NCBI RefSeq assembly: GCF_016587355.1
Contig: NZ_BNJF01000001.1
Coordinates: 1,302,001 to 1,366,000 of the forward strand
Direction: 5' to 3'
Length of the DNA stretch: 64,000 bases
Origin: Ktedonospora formicarum
Lineage (GTDB): Bacteria > Chloroflexota > Ktedonobacteria > Ktedonobacterales > Ktedonobacteraceae
In this document: positions 52,720 through 63,784 of the stretch, piece by piece
Position numbering within the stretch: the first letter of the stretch is position 1
Layout: each line of letters opens with the position of its first letter
Notes under the pieces: generated by a model
Seen by the model: the letters and a program-made list of their open reading frames with translations, nothing else
What the model was told of the DNA's origin: nothing
The model's database searches: none
Translations under genes and position numbers: made by a program

Positions 52720-53007
52720 ATGGTTACAGAAGTCGCTATCTTTACGGCCATTCCAGGAAAAGAAGAGGAACTTGCACAGGGTATCATTCGCGGCATCGAT
52801 GCCATTCGCAGACACCCCGAATGCATTTCCGCGCACGCAACGCGCTGTATAGAGCAGTCAGGGCGCTTTATGATCTATAACACCTGGACCTCATTTGAAG
52901 CACATACCGTCGATTTCCGGAATGGTCCCCTTTTCGCCGAATGGCGTAGCCACATCAATGGACTCTTCGCAGACGCCCCCGAAGTCTTCCACTATGAGGC
53001 GTTTTAA
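52720..53007 (+). CDS. ABM-domain (antibiotic biosynthesis monooxygenase-like) protein
   Basis: A 95-residue ferredoxin-like protein: EVAIFTAIPGKEEELAQGIIRGIDAIRRHPECISAHATRC then FMIYNTWTSFEAHTVDFRNGPLFAEW. It is a second ABM-family protein in the window, not closely similar to the one at 39.4 kb. The ATG at 52720 follows AAGAAGGAG. It is 60 bases before ligA. The reaction is unknown. Confidence 0.82.
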   Translation: MVTEVAIFTAIPGKEEELAQGIIRGIDAIRRHPECISAHATRCIEQSGRFMIYNTWTSFEAHTVDFRNGPLFAEWRSHINGLFADAPEVFHYEAF

Positions 53008-53016
53008 AAAGAATAG

Positions 53017-55158
<2,142 letters not shown>

Positions 55159-55174
55159 GAGAACAGGAGCGCCC

Positions 55175-56149
55175 ATGCTAGAACAAGATTGGGGACGCTA
55201 CCATGACTTTGTAGAGCTAGACCGAGAAACGCTGGACACCTTGATATGTCCAGCGTTTCCAGGGCACCGAGTGCTTACCGCCGAACTGCTCTCGGAGGGA
55301 CATTGCAACACAAACTACAAACTCATGCTTTCGGACCTGAAGACGCCATTTGTATTGCGTATCTATCGTCGCGACCAGACCAGCAGTCAAAAGGATTGGG
55401 ATATTTATCAGCTTGTGCATGAGCGAGTGCCGATGCCCCGCATACTCTATCATGACACCTCCTGCAAGTTGCTCGCCTATCCCTATGCCATCATAGCCTG
55501 GGCCGACGGCATACTCTTGCGTGATGCTATTGCGCAAGGAAGTGAAGAAGAGCATAAAAACTATGGCTATGCAGTTGGGGCGACCCTGGCCGCCATCGGA
55601 AGCCATACATTCCCACATGCGGGCTTCTTCGGGCCTGGACTTAATATCACCGAGCCATTCGAGGGTGTTGGAACCTATTTCGAGGTATTACGACAGCTCA
55701 TCGAGACTGGCCCCACGCGCGAACGCTTAGGGACGGAACTGAGCACCAGCCTCTGGAGCTTTATCGAGGAGCAACAGAAAAGTCTTGAGCCCCTCTCTAC
55801 ACCTCCCGTGCTGGTTCATTCAGACTTCAAGGGCATCAATATTCTGGTGCATAGAGGGGAGGTAAGCGCGATCCTAGACTGGGAATTCGCCTTCGCAGAC
55901 ACTCCCCTCTTCGATATCGCCAACATGCTGCGCTATGAGCACCGTATGCCCCCTTCCTTTGTGAGCTACTTTCTGAAGGGGTATCAGGAGCACGGCGGGA
56001 ACCTACCGCCTGACTGGCATCGCCGCGCCAAACTGCTCGACCTGATGAGCCTCTGTGAGTTTCTGCATCGACCTACCTCCAATCAGGCAGTCATACAAGA
56101 AGTGACAGAACTCATCCAACTGACCCTCACAAAGTACAAGCAGAGGTAG
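55175..56149 (+). CDS. Aminoglycoside-phosphotransferase-family protein
   Basis: A 324-residue APH-fold kinase with all catalytic elements: LVHSDFKGINILV (H-x-D-x4-N) and the metal-binding ILDWEFAFADTPLFDIANMLR. The N-lobe has LSEGHCNTNYKLML and FVLRIYRRD. The family phosphorylates hydroxyls of small molecules (aminoglycosides, choline, fructosamine, homoserine), and the substrate cannot be read from the sequence. It is 16 bases after ligA and two bases before the GNAT gene, so all three are likely cotranscribed. Confidence 0.85.
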   Translation: MLEQDWGRYHDFVELDRETLDTLICPAFPGHRVLTAELLSEGHCNTNYKLMLSDLKTPFVLRIYRRDQTSSQKDWDIYQLVHERVPMPRILYHDTSCKLLAYPYAIIAWADGILLRDAIAQGSEEEHKNYGYAVGATLAAIGSHTFPHAGFFGPGLNITEPFEGVGTYFEVLRQLIETGPTRERLGTELSTSLWSFIEEQQKSLEPLSTPPVLVHSDFKGINILVHRGEVSAILDWEFAFADTPLFDIANMLRYEHRMPPSFVSYFLKGYQEHGGNLPPDWHRRAKLLDLMSLCEFLHRPTSNQAVIQEVTELIQLTLTKYKQR

Positions 56150-56151
56150 CT

Positions 56152-56715
56152 ATGCCGAAGATTCGTATCACTGACCTACTGCCCAATCAGAGAGATACAA
56201 TTGAGCAGGTGGCGCATATCCTTGTGGCAGGCTTCAAGGAATCGTCGCCCACAGCCTGGCCTGATCTAACAAGCGCGCGAGAAGAAATACACACAACCTT
56301 TAGCGGAGACAATGTAAGCCTGGTCGCGCTCAACGAGGATGGTGAGGTGCTGGGTTGGATCGCTGGTCAAAGCCAGTACCAAGGACGCGTCTGGGAGTTG
56401 CATCCCCTGGTGGTCAATCCGCAATACCAGGGGCAGGGCATCGGACGCGCCCTAGTAGCAGACTTTGAAGATAAAGTTCGCGAGCGAGGAGCAATCACAA
56501 TCATGCTAGGCACCGATGACGAGGACGGTCGCACTAGCCTTTCGGGTAAGGACCTGCTCCCCGACCTCTGGCAGCATATCGCCCAGATTCAGAACCTCCG
56601 CCATCATCCTTATGAGTTCTATCAAAAGCTTGGCTATACGATTGTGGGCGTCATTCCCGATGCAAATGGTCCCGGCAAGCCAGATATCTTGATGGCAAAA
56701 GCTCTTCGCTCATAA
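56152..56715 (+). CDS. GNAT-family N-acetyltransferase (AAC(6')-like)
   Basis: A 187-residue GNAT protein. The acetyl-CoA site is LVVNPQYQGQGIGRALVADFE, preceded by VLGWIAGQSQYQGRVWELHP. C-terminal FYQKLGYTIVGVIPDANGPGKPDILMAK and the start ESSPTAWPDLTSAREEI recall the aminoglycoside 6'-N-acetyltransferase branch of the family. That similarity is from memory of motifs only. Adjacent to the APH-like gene with two bases between. Confidence 0.8.
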   Translation: MPKIRITDLLPNQRDTIEQVAHILVAGFKESSPTAWPDLTSAREEIHTTFSGDNVSLVALNEDGEVLGWIAGQSQYQGRVWELHPLVVNPQYQGQGIGRALVADFEDKVRERGAITIMLGTDDEDGRTSLSGKDLLPDLWQHIAQIQNLRHHPYEFYQKLGYTIVGVIPDANGPGKPDILMAKALRS

Positions 56716-56728
56716 GGGAAGCAGACAA

Positions 56729-56776
56729 TAAGGATCAAGAGGGGTAATCATTGGCGATTATCCCCCTTGATCCTTA
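56729..56776. terminator. Bidirectional terminator hairpin
   Basis: TAAGGATCAAGAGGGGTAAT pairs with ATTATCCCCCTTGATCCTTA with two mismatched positions and a short loop, between the convergent GNAT and SHMT genes. Confidence 0.7.
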
Positions 56777-56842
56777 AGAGTACATAAACACTGCGAAATC
56801 CTCGAAAATCGAGAGCACTAGCACAGTAAAAAAACGTCTCCG

Positions 56843-58135
56843 CTAGGCATAGTGCATCTCAAGGTAGCGAGCGCGCAACTGATTAACCTGATCCTTCACA
56901 TTCTTGCCATGAATAGCGTCATGCATCAATTGGGCCAGTTCGCCCATCGCCTGCTCATCCATGCCATAGCGTGTCATCTCGGAGACACCAAGACGCAGAC
57001 CAGAGGGATTGCGTGGATCTTCATCGCCGGGCAACATGTTGTAGTTGAGAATGATATCATTGTCTTCCAGGCGCTTCGCGACCTCAACACCTCCCCCGAA
57101 CTGGGCGACATTGACCGCGATAATATGGCTCTTAGTATAGCCGAAATCACGCGCCTCAACCGGGGTGCCAAGCGCATCCAGGCTCCGACCAAGCGCCTGA
57201 GCATTACGCACAATCTGCGCGGCATAGTCATGACCAAACTGCTTCATCTCGCGGGTCGCCACCAGGAGCGCGGGAAGCGTGTTCAAATGGTGATTGCTGG
57301 AAGAGCCAGGGAAGACACCCCGATCGGCGGCAGGCCAGAACTTTTTCTCGCCCTCTTCATCCAGATTACCCAGGATCACGCCACGCTGAGGGCCAGGGAA
57401 GGTCTTATGTGTGCTTCCCGTCAGCCAGGTCGCGCCCTCACGTAACGGGTCCTGGAACTGTCCACCCGCGATCAAACCAAGCACATGCGCGCCATCATAG
57501 AGCAAGGGGATACCCTTTGTGCGACAGAAGGCCGCCACTTCTCTTACCGGTTCAGGAAAGAGGAAGAGGCTCTTACCCATGATGACTAGCTGCGGCGACA
57601 GGCGATCAATCAATTCAATTGACTTCTGCGCATCAACATGATAACGATCCTCGGTCAGAGGAAGATAGTGTAGATTCACCGACTTCTCGCCACCCAGTTT
57701 GAGTGCCTGACCCCTATTCTGGATGCGACGACCAATCACTCCTACAGGTCCATGACTAATATGTCCGCCTGCATCGGTAGAATTCGCCACTACAGTGTCA
57801 CCACCACGTAGATATCCCAGCGCAATCGCGGTATTCGCCGCGTTGCCGCTTATAGGGCGCACATCGGCCTGACGGGCCTTGAACAACTCCAGAATCTCGT
57901 TACGCGCCAGAGTCTCAATCTCATCAATATAACGTGTTCCCTGGTAATAGCGGTTAACTTTGCCCGGCTCATTCGGATGGCCTTCGGCGTAGCGACCCAT
58001 GAAATCAGAGTTCTGGACACGGCGCACGGCCTCACTTTGAGCGTTCTCGCTGGCGATCAGGTTGATCGTCTGGTGCTGACGCCACTGCTCCTGGCGCGCC
58101 AATATCTCCTCTATATCATGTATATCTATGTTCAT
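56843..58135 (-). CDS. glyA: Serine hydroxymethyltransferase family enzyme
   Basis: A 430-residue fold-type I PLP enzyme. INLIASENAQSEAVRRVQNSDFMGRYAEG and YYQGTRYIDEIETLARNEILELF match SHMT, as do DGAHVLGLIAGGQFQDPL and the PLP lysine in LTGSTHKTFPGPQRG. It interconverts serine and glycine with tetrahydrofolate. Details such as ISGNAANTAIALGYLRGGD depart from the usual bacterial LxxxSGSPAN pattern, so it is a divergent, partly archaeal-looking SHMT and another aldolase-type substrate is possible. ATG start. Folate genes are at 40-42 kb. Confidence 0.85.
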   Translation of the reverse strand: MNIDIHDIEEILARQEQWRQHQTINLIASENAQSEAVRRVQNSDFMGRYAEGHPNEPGKVNRYYQGTRYIDEIETLARNEILELFKARQADVRPISGNAANTAIALGYLRGGDTVVANSTDAGGHISHGPVGVIGRRIQNRGQALKLGGEKSVNLHYLPLTEDRYHVDAQKSIELIDRLSPQLVIMGKSLFLFPEPVREVAAFCRTKGIPLLYDGAHVLGLIAGGQFQDPLREGATWLTGSTHKTFPGPQRGVILGNLDEEGEKKFWPAADRGVFPGSSSNHHLNTLPALLVATREMKQFGHDYAAQIVRNAQALGRSLDALGTPVEARDFGYTKSHIIAVNVAQFGGGVEVAKRLEDNDIILNYNMLPGDEDPRNPSGLRLGVSEMTRYGMDEQAMGELAQLMHDAIHGKNVKDQVNQLRARYLEMHYA

Positions 58136-58279
58136 CAGTTTCTCTCCCTACTAAGCATGCATAGGCTGCAAAAATACCTCTTTCAGTATAGCAGGGGGCG
58201 ACCTGCTTCACAAGAACCAGCAATATATATTCACGCGCTACTTGAAGTAGCGAGAAACCCTGAAACAACCTACAATTTA

Positions 58280-58308
58280 TTGAATAAAATATATTGCCCT
58301 GTTATACT
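58280..58308 (+). promoter_or_regulatory. Promoter for EF-G-like gene
   Basis: TTGAAT (58280-58285), 17-base spacer, TATACT (58303-58308), giving a leader of about 145 bases before the start codon. The region 58136-58460 holds no gene. Confidence 0.6.
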
Positions 58309-58460
58309 AGACATATTCAACAGGAATAGCGTATAGCACAGCTTTTACCGTGCTATCATCGGCTATGCTGTGGAACAGCAGTCGCAGGGGAGGTCTCTAC
58401 GTCAGACTCCCAGACAGTCCGGCACGTGACGATCTCTCGCTAGCACGTCAGGAGGGTTCT

Positions 58461-60509
58461 ATGAAGGTTTACGGGGCGGAACACATTCGCAATGTAGCGT
58501 TGATCTCCCACGTGGGAGCAGGGAAGACGTCCCTGATTGATGCCGCACTATTTGACACCGGAGCCGTTACGCGGCAAGGTAAGGTGGATGAAGGAACCTC
58601 TATCGCGGATCATGATCCTGATGAACTCAAGCGCCAGATGTCTTTACATACCAAGGTTATTCCCGTCGAGTGGAAAGATCATAAGATTAATTTCATCGAC
58701 ACCCCAGGCTATGCCGACTTCGTAGGAGAAGTAAAGGCAGGCCTACGCGTAGCAGATGCGGCCCTGCTCGTGGTAACAGCCGAGAAAGGTGTCGAGGTTG
58801 GCACCGAATTGGTCTGGCATTATGCCAACGAGCGTAACCTGCCACGTATCGCCCTGGTCAATAAACTTGACCGCGAAAACACCTCCTTCGATAGCGCGCT
58901 CGAGTCATTACGCGCCCAATTCGGCACTAAAGTCGTTCCACTTCAAATTCCCATAGGCGAGCAGGCAAGCTTCAAAGGAGTCGTTGACCTTCTCCATCAA
59001 AAGGGCTATACGTTCGAGGGCGGCAGCGTACAAGAGATCGCAATTCCCGATGAACTGAAAGAAACGATTGCCAGTTACCGTGAGCAATTGATCGAGTCCG
59101 CTGTTGAAAGTGACGATGAGCTCATGGAAAAGTTTCTGGAAGGAGATGAGCTGAACGACGAAGAAGTGCTTAAACTCGTCAAAGTTGGCACAGCCTCGGG
59201 ACAACTTGTCCCAGTCCTCTGCGCATCAGCAGCGAAGAACGTCGGCCTCCAAACACTTATGAACGCGATTGTCGATTACCTGCCCAGCGCCGCCGACACT
59301 TTACCAGAGGATGCTCAAGCCTTTGGCGACCATACCTCGGCCCTCATCTTTAAAACGACGGGCCAGCAAGCGGGCACACTCTCGACATTTCGCGTCTACA
59401 CCGGATCAATCAAAGCTGATAGCCACCTCTATAACGTCCAAACCAAAACAGATGAGCGCCTTGGTGGTCTATCCATACCACGCGGCAAAATGCCAGAAAA
59501 CGCGGGAGTCATTGGCGCGGGTGACTTCGGCGCGGTCTCGAAGCTTACTAACTCCCATAGCGGTGATACCCTGACCGATAAAAAGGACGCCTCCTCACCG
59601 CTAGAGCCGATAAACTTCCCAGCCCCTTGCTTCACGTTGACCGTTGTTCCTCACACTCAGTCAGATCTGGATAAGATGGGAAATGCCCTGGCGCGCATCG
59701 TACAGGAGGATCGCGCCATTCATGTCTCGCGTGACCCCGAAACAGCGGAAACACTCCTTTCCGGCATGGGAGAAGCACATCTGCAAATTGTGGTCGAGAG
59801 CATCAAGCGCAAATATGGCGTCGACCTGGAGACACGTGATCCACATATCCATTATCGTGAGACAATCCGCAAAAAGGCCAAGGCCAATGGGCGCCACAAG
59901 CGTCAGAGCGGCGGACACGGACAATTTGGCGACGTCTGGCTAGAGATTGAGCCACTACCACGCGAGAGCGAAGAAACCTTCATTTTTGAGGACCGCGTCG
60001 TGGGTGGCGTCGTACCCAACCAGTTTATCCCCGGAGTCGAGAAAGGCGTGCGCGAATCTCTCAAGCGCGGCTTTGTCTCTGGCAACCCCATGCTCTATGT
60101 CAGAGTCTCGCTATACGACGGAAAATATCACCCCGTCGACTCCTCAGCCCAATCCTTTGAGGTCGCGGCCTCCCTTGCCATGCAAGAGGCAGTTCCCTTG
60201 GCGAGCCCTGTCATTCTGGAGCCAGTCATGAATGTGACGATCACAGTCCCCGACGCGAATATGGGCGATGTGATGAGCGATATCAATACAAAACGCGGTC
60301 GTGTCCTGGGAATGGAGCCTGCTGAGGAAGAGGGAATGGAACGCATTACCGCCATGATCCCTCAGGCTGAGATCCTACACTATGCAACCGATCTGCGCTC
60401 CATTACACAGGGACGTGGCTCCTTCATAATGGAATTTGGGCAGTACGAAGAGGTTCCTACGCATGTCCAACAAGAGTTAGCCGAGCACCACAAAAAAGCG
60501 GTTGGCTAA
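58461..60509 (+). CDS. Elongation factor G-like GTPase (FusA2-type)
   Basis: 682 residues with the EF-G domain order. The G domain begins HIRNVALISHVGAGKTSLIDAAL (canonical EF-G has AHIDAGKTT), then DTPGYADFVGEV and the guanine-specific VNKLDRE. Domains II-V are all present, including RKKAKANGRHKRQSGGHGQFGDV and the domain IV loop PNQFIPGVEKGVRES. The missing switch I consensus and the altered P-loop place it with the EF-G2/EF-G-like paralogues, whose role is uncertain, rather than the main translocase. The ATG at 58461 has AGGAGGG six bases upstream. Confidence 0.88.
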   Translation: MKVYGAEHIRNVALISHVGAGKTSLIDAALFDTGAVTRQGKVDEGTSIADHDPDELKRQMSLHTKVIPVEWKDHKINFIDTPGYADFVGEVKAGLRVADAALLVVTAEKGVEVGTELVWHYANERNLPRIALVNKLDRENTSFDSALESLRAQFGTKVVPLQIPIGEQASFKGVVDLLHQKGYTFEGGSVQEIAIPDELKETIASYREQLIESAVESDDELMEKFLEGDELNDEEVLKLVKVGTASGQLVPVLCASAAKNVGLQTLMNAIVDYLPSAADTLPEDAQAFGDHTSALIFKTTGQQAGTLSTFRVYTGSIKADSHLYNVQTKTDERLGGLSIPRGKMPENAGVIGAGDFGAVSKLTNSHSGDTLTDKKDASSPLEPINFPAPCFTLTVVPHTQSDLDKMGNALARIVQEDRAIHVSRDPETAETLLSGMGEAHLQIVVESIKRKYGVDLETRDPHIHYRETIRKKAKANGRHKRQSGGHGQFGDVWLEIEPLPRESEETFIFEDRVVGGVVPNQFIPGVEKGVRESLKRGFVSGNPMLYVRVSLYDGKYHPVDSSAQSFEVAASLAMQEAVPLASPVILEPVMNVTITVPDANMGDVMSDINTKRGRVLGMEPAEEEGMERITAMIPQAEILHYATDLRSITQGRGSFIMEFGQYEEVPTHVQQELAEHHKKAVG

Positions 60510-60534
60510 GGGACATTATCAGACCACAAGCAGA

Positions 60535-60583
60535 CAGTAAAAGGAGGGGTCACACTTTTAGAATGTGACCCCTCCTTTTACTG
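60535..60583. terminator. 20-bp perfect bidirectional terminator
   Basis: CAGTAAAAGGAGGGGTCACA and its exact complement with a 9-base loop, between the convergent EF-G-like and MFS genes. The arm itself supplies CCTTTTACTG. Confidence 0.78.
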
Positions 60584-60617
60584 CTCAATGGATCAGAACT
60601 ATATGCGGTATTCCGCT

Positions 60618-61835
60618 CTAACGAGCTAATGCACGGCGCATATTGATGACATAGGCTATACCCGCCACCGTTATCAGCAGCAAACTTACAGCGCATACGC
60701 CACTCCAACCCGCGATACTCCAGCCATACGTCCCCAAGAATGAACCAAGCGAGCCACCAATAAAATACGACACCATATAAATGGTATTGAGGCGGCTACG
60801 TGCCTCCGGATTAAGGCTATAGATACGCGTCTGGTTCGAGACCTGATTTGATTGCGCACCGAGATCGAGCAGAATCACGCCAATGATCAAGCCCCAGATA
60901 AACTGTCCTGTCAGCCAGAAGATTCCAAACGAGAGCAGCAAGACTAGCAAGGCGATGCCAACAGTCTTGCGCGCCTCCATCTTATCAGCGAGTCGACCTA
61001 CAAAGGAGGCAGCCACCGCACCTACAACACCCACCAACCCAAAGAGACCCGCAACTTCGCTACCATAATGATAGGGAGGTGTCTGCAAGAGAAACGAAAG
61101 CGTGGCCCAGAAGGCACTAAAGGATGCAAAACCCATGGCACCAAAGACACACGTCTCGCGTAGACCAGGCTCACTGCGCAGCAAACTCCAAAGCGAGCGC
61201 AACAATTGAGGATAGCTCATATCAGAGCGAGGGCGATCAGGTGGCAATAAGAAGCGCAGAACCAGTGCCAACAGGACCATCAACCCGGCAGCTATCCAAT
61301 ACATGGCACGCCAACCCAGATTCGCGCAAACCACGCCACTCACGGTTCGCGCGAGGAGAATACCTATTAATAGGCCACTCATAACCGTACCTACGACGCG
61401 CCCACGCTCATGCTCATACGCCATGCTCGCCGCCAGTGGTACTAATAGTTGCGGCACAACAGTGGTCACACCTATAGCAAAGCTTGAAACAGCAAGCAAG
61501 GGAAGAGTTGGAGCAGTAGCCATTGCAATCAGGGCCACAGTGACAGCACAGAGCATGGTAACAATCAAAGTGCGACGATTATACCGATCACCCAATGGGA
61601 CAATGAGAAGCAGTCCCAGGGCATACCCTAACTGAGAGAGCGTGGCAAGTATCCCTACCTGATCAAAAGAGACAGTAAACTCGTGCCCAATATCCGCAAG
61701 CACAGGTTGCACATAATAGAGGTTCGCAACAGAGAGGCCACAAGCTACCGCCATAATCCATACCAGGCGTCTATCCATTTGCGCCTTATTGGCACCCACA
61801 TCGCCTTTCGCTCTTTTTACAGCATTAGTCGACAT
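60618..61835 (-). CDS. MFS transporter (DHA1-type)
   Basis: A 405-residue protein with 12 helices. Motif A is PLGDRYNRRTLIV, and the N-terminus has VACGLSVANLYYVQPVLADIGHEF, a pattern of small drug- or metabolite-exporting MFS proteins. VVPQLLVPLAASMAYEHERGRVVGTVMSGLLIGILLARTVSG carries the antiporter motif C-like region. The substrate is unknown. The ATG start has GGATG nearby. A 12-bp palindrome at 61927-61938 lies about 92 bases upstream. Confidence 0.87.
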   Translation of the reverse strand: MSTNAVKRAKGDVGANKAQMDRRLVWIMAVACGLSVANLYYVQPVLADIGHEFTVSFDQVGILATLSQLGYALGLLLIVPLGDRYNRRTLIVTMLCAVTVALIAMATAPTLPLLAVSSFAIGVTTVVPQLLVPLAASMAYEHERGRVVGTVMSGLLIGILLARTVSGVVCANLGWRAMYWIAAGLMVLLALVLRFLLPPDRPRSDMSYPQLLRSLWSLLRSEPGLRETCVFGAMGFASFSAFWATLSFLLQTPPYHYGSEVAGLFGLVGVVGAVAASFVGRLADKMEARKTVGIALLVLLLSFGIFWLTGQFIWGLIIGVILLDLGAQSNQVSNQTRIYSLNPEARSRLNTIYMVSYFIGGSLGSFLGTYGWSIAGWSGVCAVSLLLITVAGIAYVINMRRALAR

Positions 61836-61926
61836 ACAGTTTTTTCACATCCTTCATTACAGGCATATAAATATAGAGATTCACCATAGATGGAGAGCGT
61901 CCTGCACACAACGACACTGACAAATG

Positions 61927-61938
61927 GTAATCGATTAC
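61927..61938. promoter_or_regulatory. Candidate operator palindrome upstream of MFS gene
   Basis: GTAATCGATTAC is a perfect 12-bp palindrome in the promoter region of the MFS gene. The rest of 61836-62249 has no gene I can support. Confidence 0.35.
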
Positions 61939-62249
61939 TTCCCAAATTCGCATATCTGAGCACATCCGTGCTAATCATAGCAGTGACAGCGACACCGCAA
62001 CTCTCTAAAGGTAGATTAATGACAGCAATAGTCCTGGCTCATCCTTGATCTTGGAGGTTTCTCGAAGAAAAAACGTGCGAGGAGCATATGTACCACTGTG
62101 TAGAGAAGCTTTTGGGATGCGACTCTACACAGGAAAACAGTATTGAGAAGGGTAATTATTCCAGATGAACTATGAGCACCTTGCCAGCTAACAAACTATC
62201 GATGCAGTTGCCAGCCTATCTGAGGCAGAGGGTTCCATCTTAAAGGACA

Positions 62250-62732
62250 CTATACGTCCCGCTTTGTAGTCTTCTCTCGACCTTTGTGAGGCGGCTTACG
62301 ACCACTGTTCCCTTGAGACTGCTTCCCACGTGAGGAACGAACAGCGCGATCAGGCTTTGTCTTCTTCTGACTTTCTTTCCCCAAAAGGGCTTCTACGACA
62401 TTCTCATGCCCATTACTAAGCAGCCATTCACGCGCTTCAGCATGCAGATCGCTCAGTTTATCACTACCAGCAATCATGAGCCACATAGCATAGAGAGGAT
62501 CCGCAGGTGCGTCCTCGTACCATTGACCACTCTCGATCAAAAACGCTCGTACTCGTTGCACATCACGAGTGCGCAACAAATTATCTAACTGTTGCCGAAA
62601 TTGAGGCATTTCTTTCATCGATCCACTTGCTCGCTTCCCAAAGGTTTCTTTTAGGTCTTCTACGAGAACCAATCCGCTGCCGTGCCCATGCATGGGGTCG
62701 CAGCTAGCGCACACACGCTCAGGTTTTCGCAT
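62250..62732 (-). CDS. Uncharacterised protein with basic C-terminal tail
   Basis: Up to 160 residues: a helical core (FRQQLDNLLRTRDVQRVRAFLIESGQW, then YAMWLMIAGSDKLSDLHAEAREWLLSNG) and a 40-residue tail very rich in Lys, Arg, Ser and Gly (KSRK-type, probably RNA- or DNA-contacting or disordered). The start is uncertain: the ATG at 62732 is 12 bases after the Lon-N-domain gene, and an ATG at 62618 would remove a Cys-containing N-terminus. Likely cotranscribed with the Lon-N gene. I do not recognise the family. Confidence 0.6.
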   Translation of the reverse strand: MRKPERVCASCDPMHGHGSGLVLVEDLKETFGKRASGSMKEMPQFRQQLDNLLRTRDVQRVRAFLIESGQWYEDAPADPLYAMWLMIAGSDKLSDLHAEAREWLLSNGHENVVEALLGKESQKKTKPDRAVRSSRGKQSQGNSGRKPPHKGREKTTKRDV

Positions 62733-62743
62733 AAGGATTGAGC

Positions 62744-63397
62744 TCAGTTTAGCATACTTTTGCCTTCAGGCAAATTCTTTGAGAGAATCTGCCTCATAAA
62801 AGGGATTTCTCGCCTCAAGATATCGATCTCATCGTGTAAACGCTCCTGGGTCGAAGTCATCTCTAAGAGGCACTGTTTAATATCGTTCTGAATCTCTAGA
62901 AAGTAGGCGATAAAGTACGATAAGTCTTCTGGATCTTCGGGCAAATCGGCATAACTGCTATCTTCGTTCACCGCCTCCAGCAACATCTCCAGGTAATTAC
63001 GAAACAAACCACAGGCTCGCGCCATCGGTAGTTTTAATGCTTGAATGGGCTCTGGCTGATCGCCAAAAGGCTCAACAAGACCCGACAAATACGGCTTCTG
63101 GCGATGCTGGCTCCTGATACGAAAGCGACGTGTTCCCACGGCCATCAATGTATAGCGCCCATCATCCAAACGCTCAACATTGTGTAGTTGCGCCATTGTC
63201 CCAATACTATAAGGAACTTCATGCTGGTACACACTCCCAGGTTTCGCCAGAACAATACCAAAGGGCTTCTGAGTATGCTGGCAATCCGTAACCATTTGCC
63301 GGTAACGAGGTTCAAAGACATGCAATGGCAACACCGTTCCGGGAAAAAGCACCACATCCAACGGAAACAGAGGTAGCTCTATCGTAATTGATGCCAT
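62744..63397 (-). CDS. LON peptidase N-terminal (substrate-binding) domain protein
   Basis: 217 residues, matching the stand-alone Lon N-terminal/PUA-like fold: ELPLFPLDVVLFPGTVLPLHVFEPRYRQMV, FGIVLAKPGS, IGTMAQLHNVERLDDGRYTLMAVGTRRFRI. It then has a helical half ending in a coiled-coil-like segment. There is no AAA+ or Ser-Lys protease domain, so it is a substrate adaptor or regulatory protein of unknown partner. ATG at 63397 after AGGAGGAG. Followed at 12 bases by the gene at 62250. Confidence 0.87.
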   Translation of the reverse strand: MASITIELPLFPLDVVLFPGTVLPLHVFEPRYRQMVTDCQHTQKPFGIVLAKPGSVYQHEVPYSIGTMAQLHNVERLDDGRYTLMAVGTRRFRIRSQHRQKPYLSGLVEPFGDQPEPIQALKLPMARACGLFRNYLEMLLEAVNEDSSYADLPEDPEDLSYFIAYFLEIQNDIKQCLLEMTSTQERLHDEIDILRREIPFMRQILSKNLPEGKSMLN

Positions 63398-63548
63398 GGA
63401 CCTATGCTCCTCCTACCAATCTCAAGGCACATTATCTCTATCTAATTAGATGCTTCCCAACACCTAATAGGAGCACGCATTAACACATCCGCACAAAACT
63501 ATCTAACCTCCAGACATTATAAACCATCCTTACCACCCCTTCTAAAGC

Positions 63549-63577
63549 TTGACAAGCATACAACGATTCATTATGCT
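63549..63577 (+). promoter_or_regulatory. Promoter for MHS transporter gene
   Basis: A perfect TTGACA (63549-63554), 17-base spacer and TATGCT (63572-63577). It would give a 200-base leader. Otherwise the gap 63398-63784 shows nothing. Confidence 0.6.
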
Positions 63578-63784
63578 AATATTGTTGAGAGGCATCTGTT
63601 ATTTACTGTAAATCCCTCTCAACGACAGGCACCATTGCTAACTAATATCTGCTTCCATCTCCCCAAAGAAGGGGACGCGACTGATTTACGCCATCTGAAG
63701 CCAATCGGCTACAGATAGAATGTACCCGCTAATTGCAGTTGTCGTATTTGTTGCTCATAGACACAGTGAGCATAAGGAGGCACT

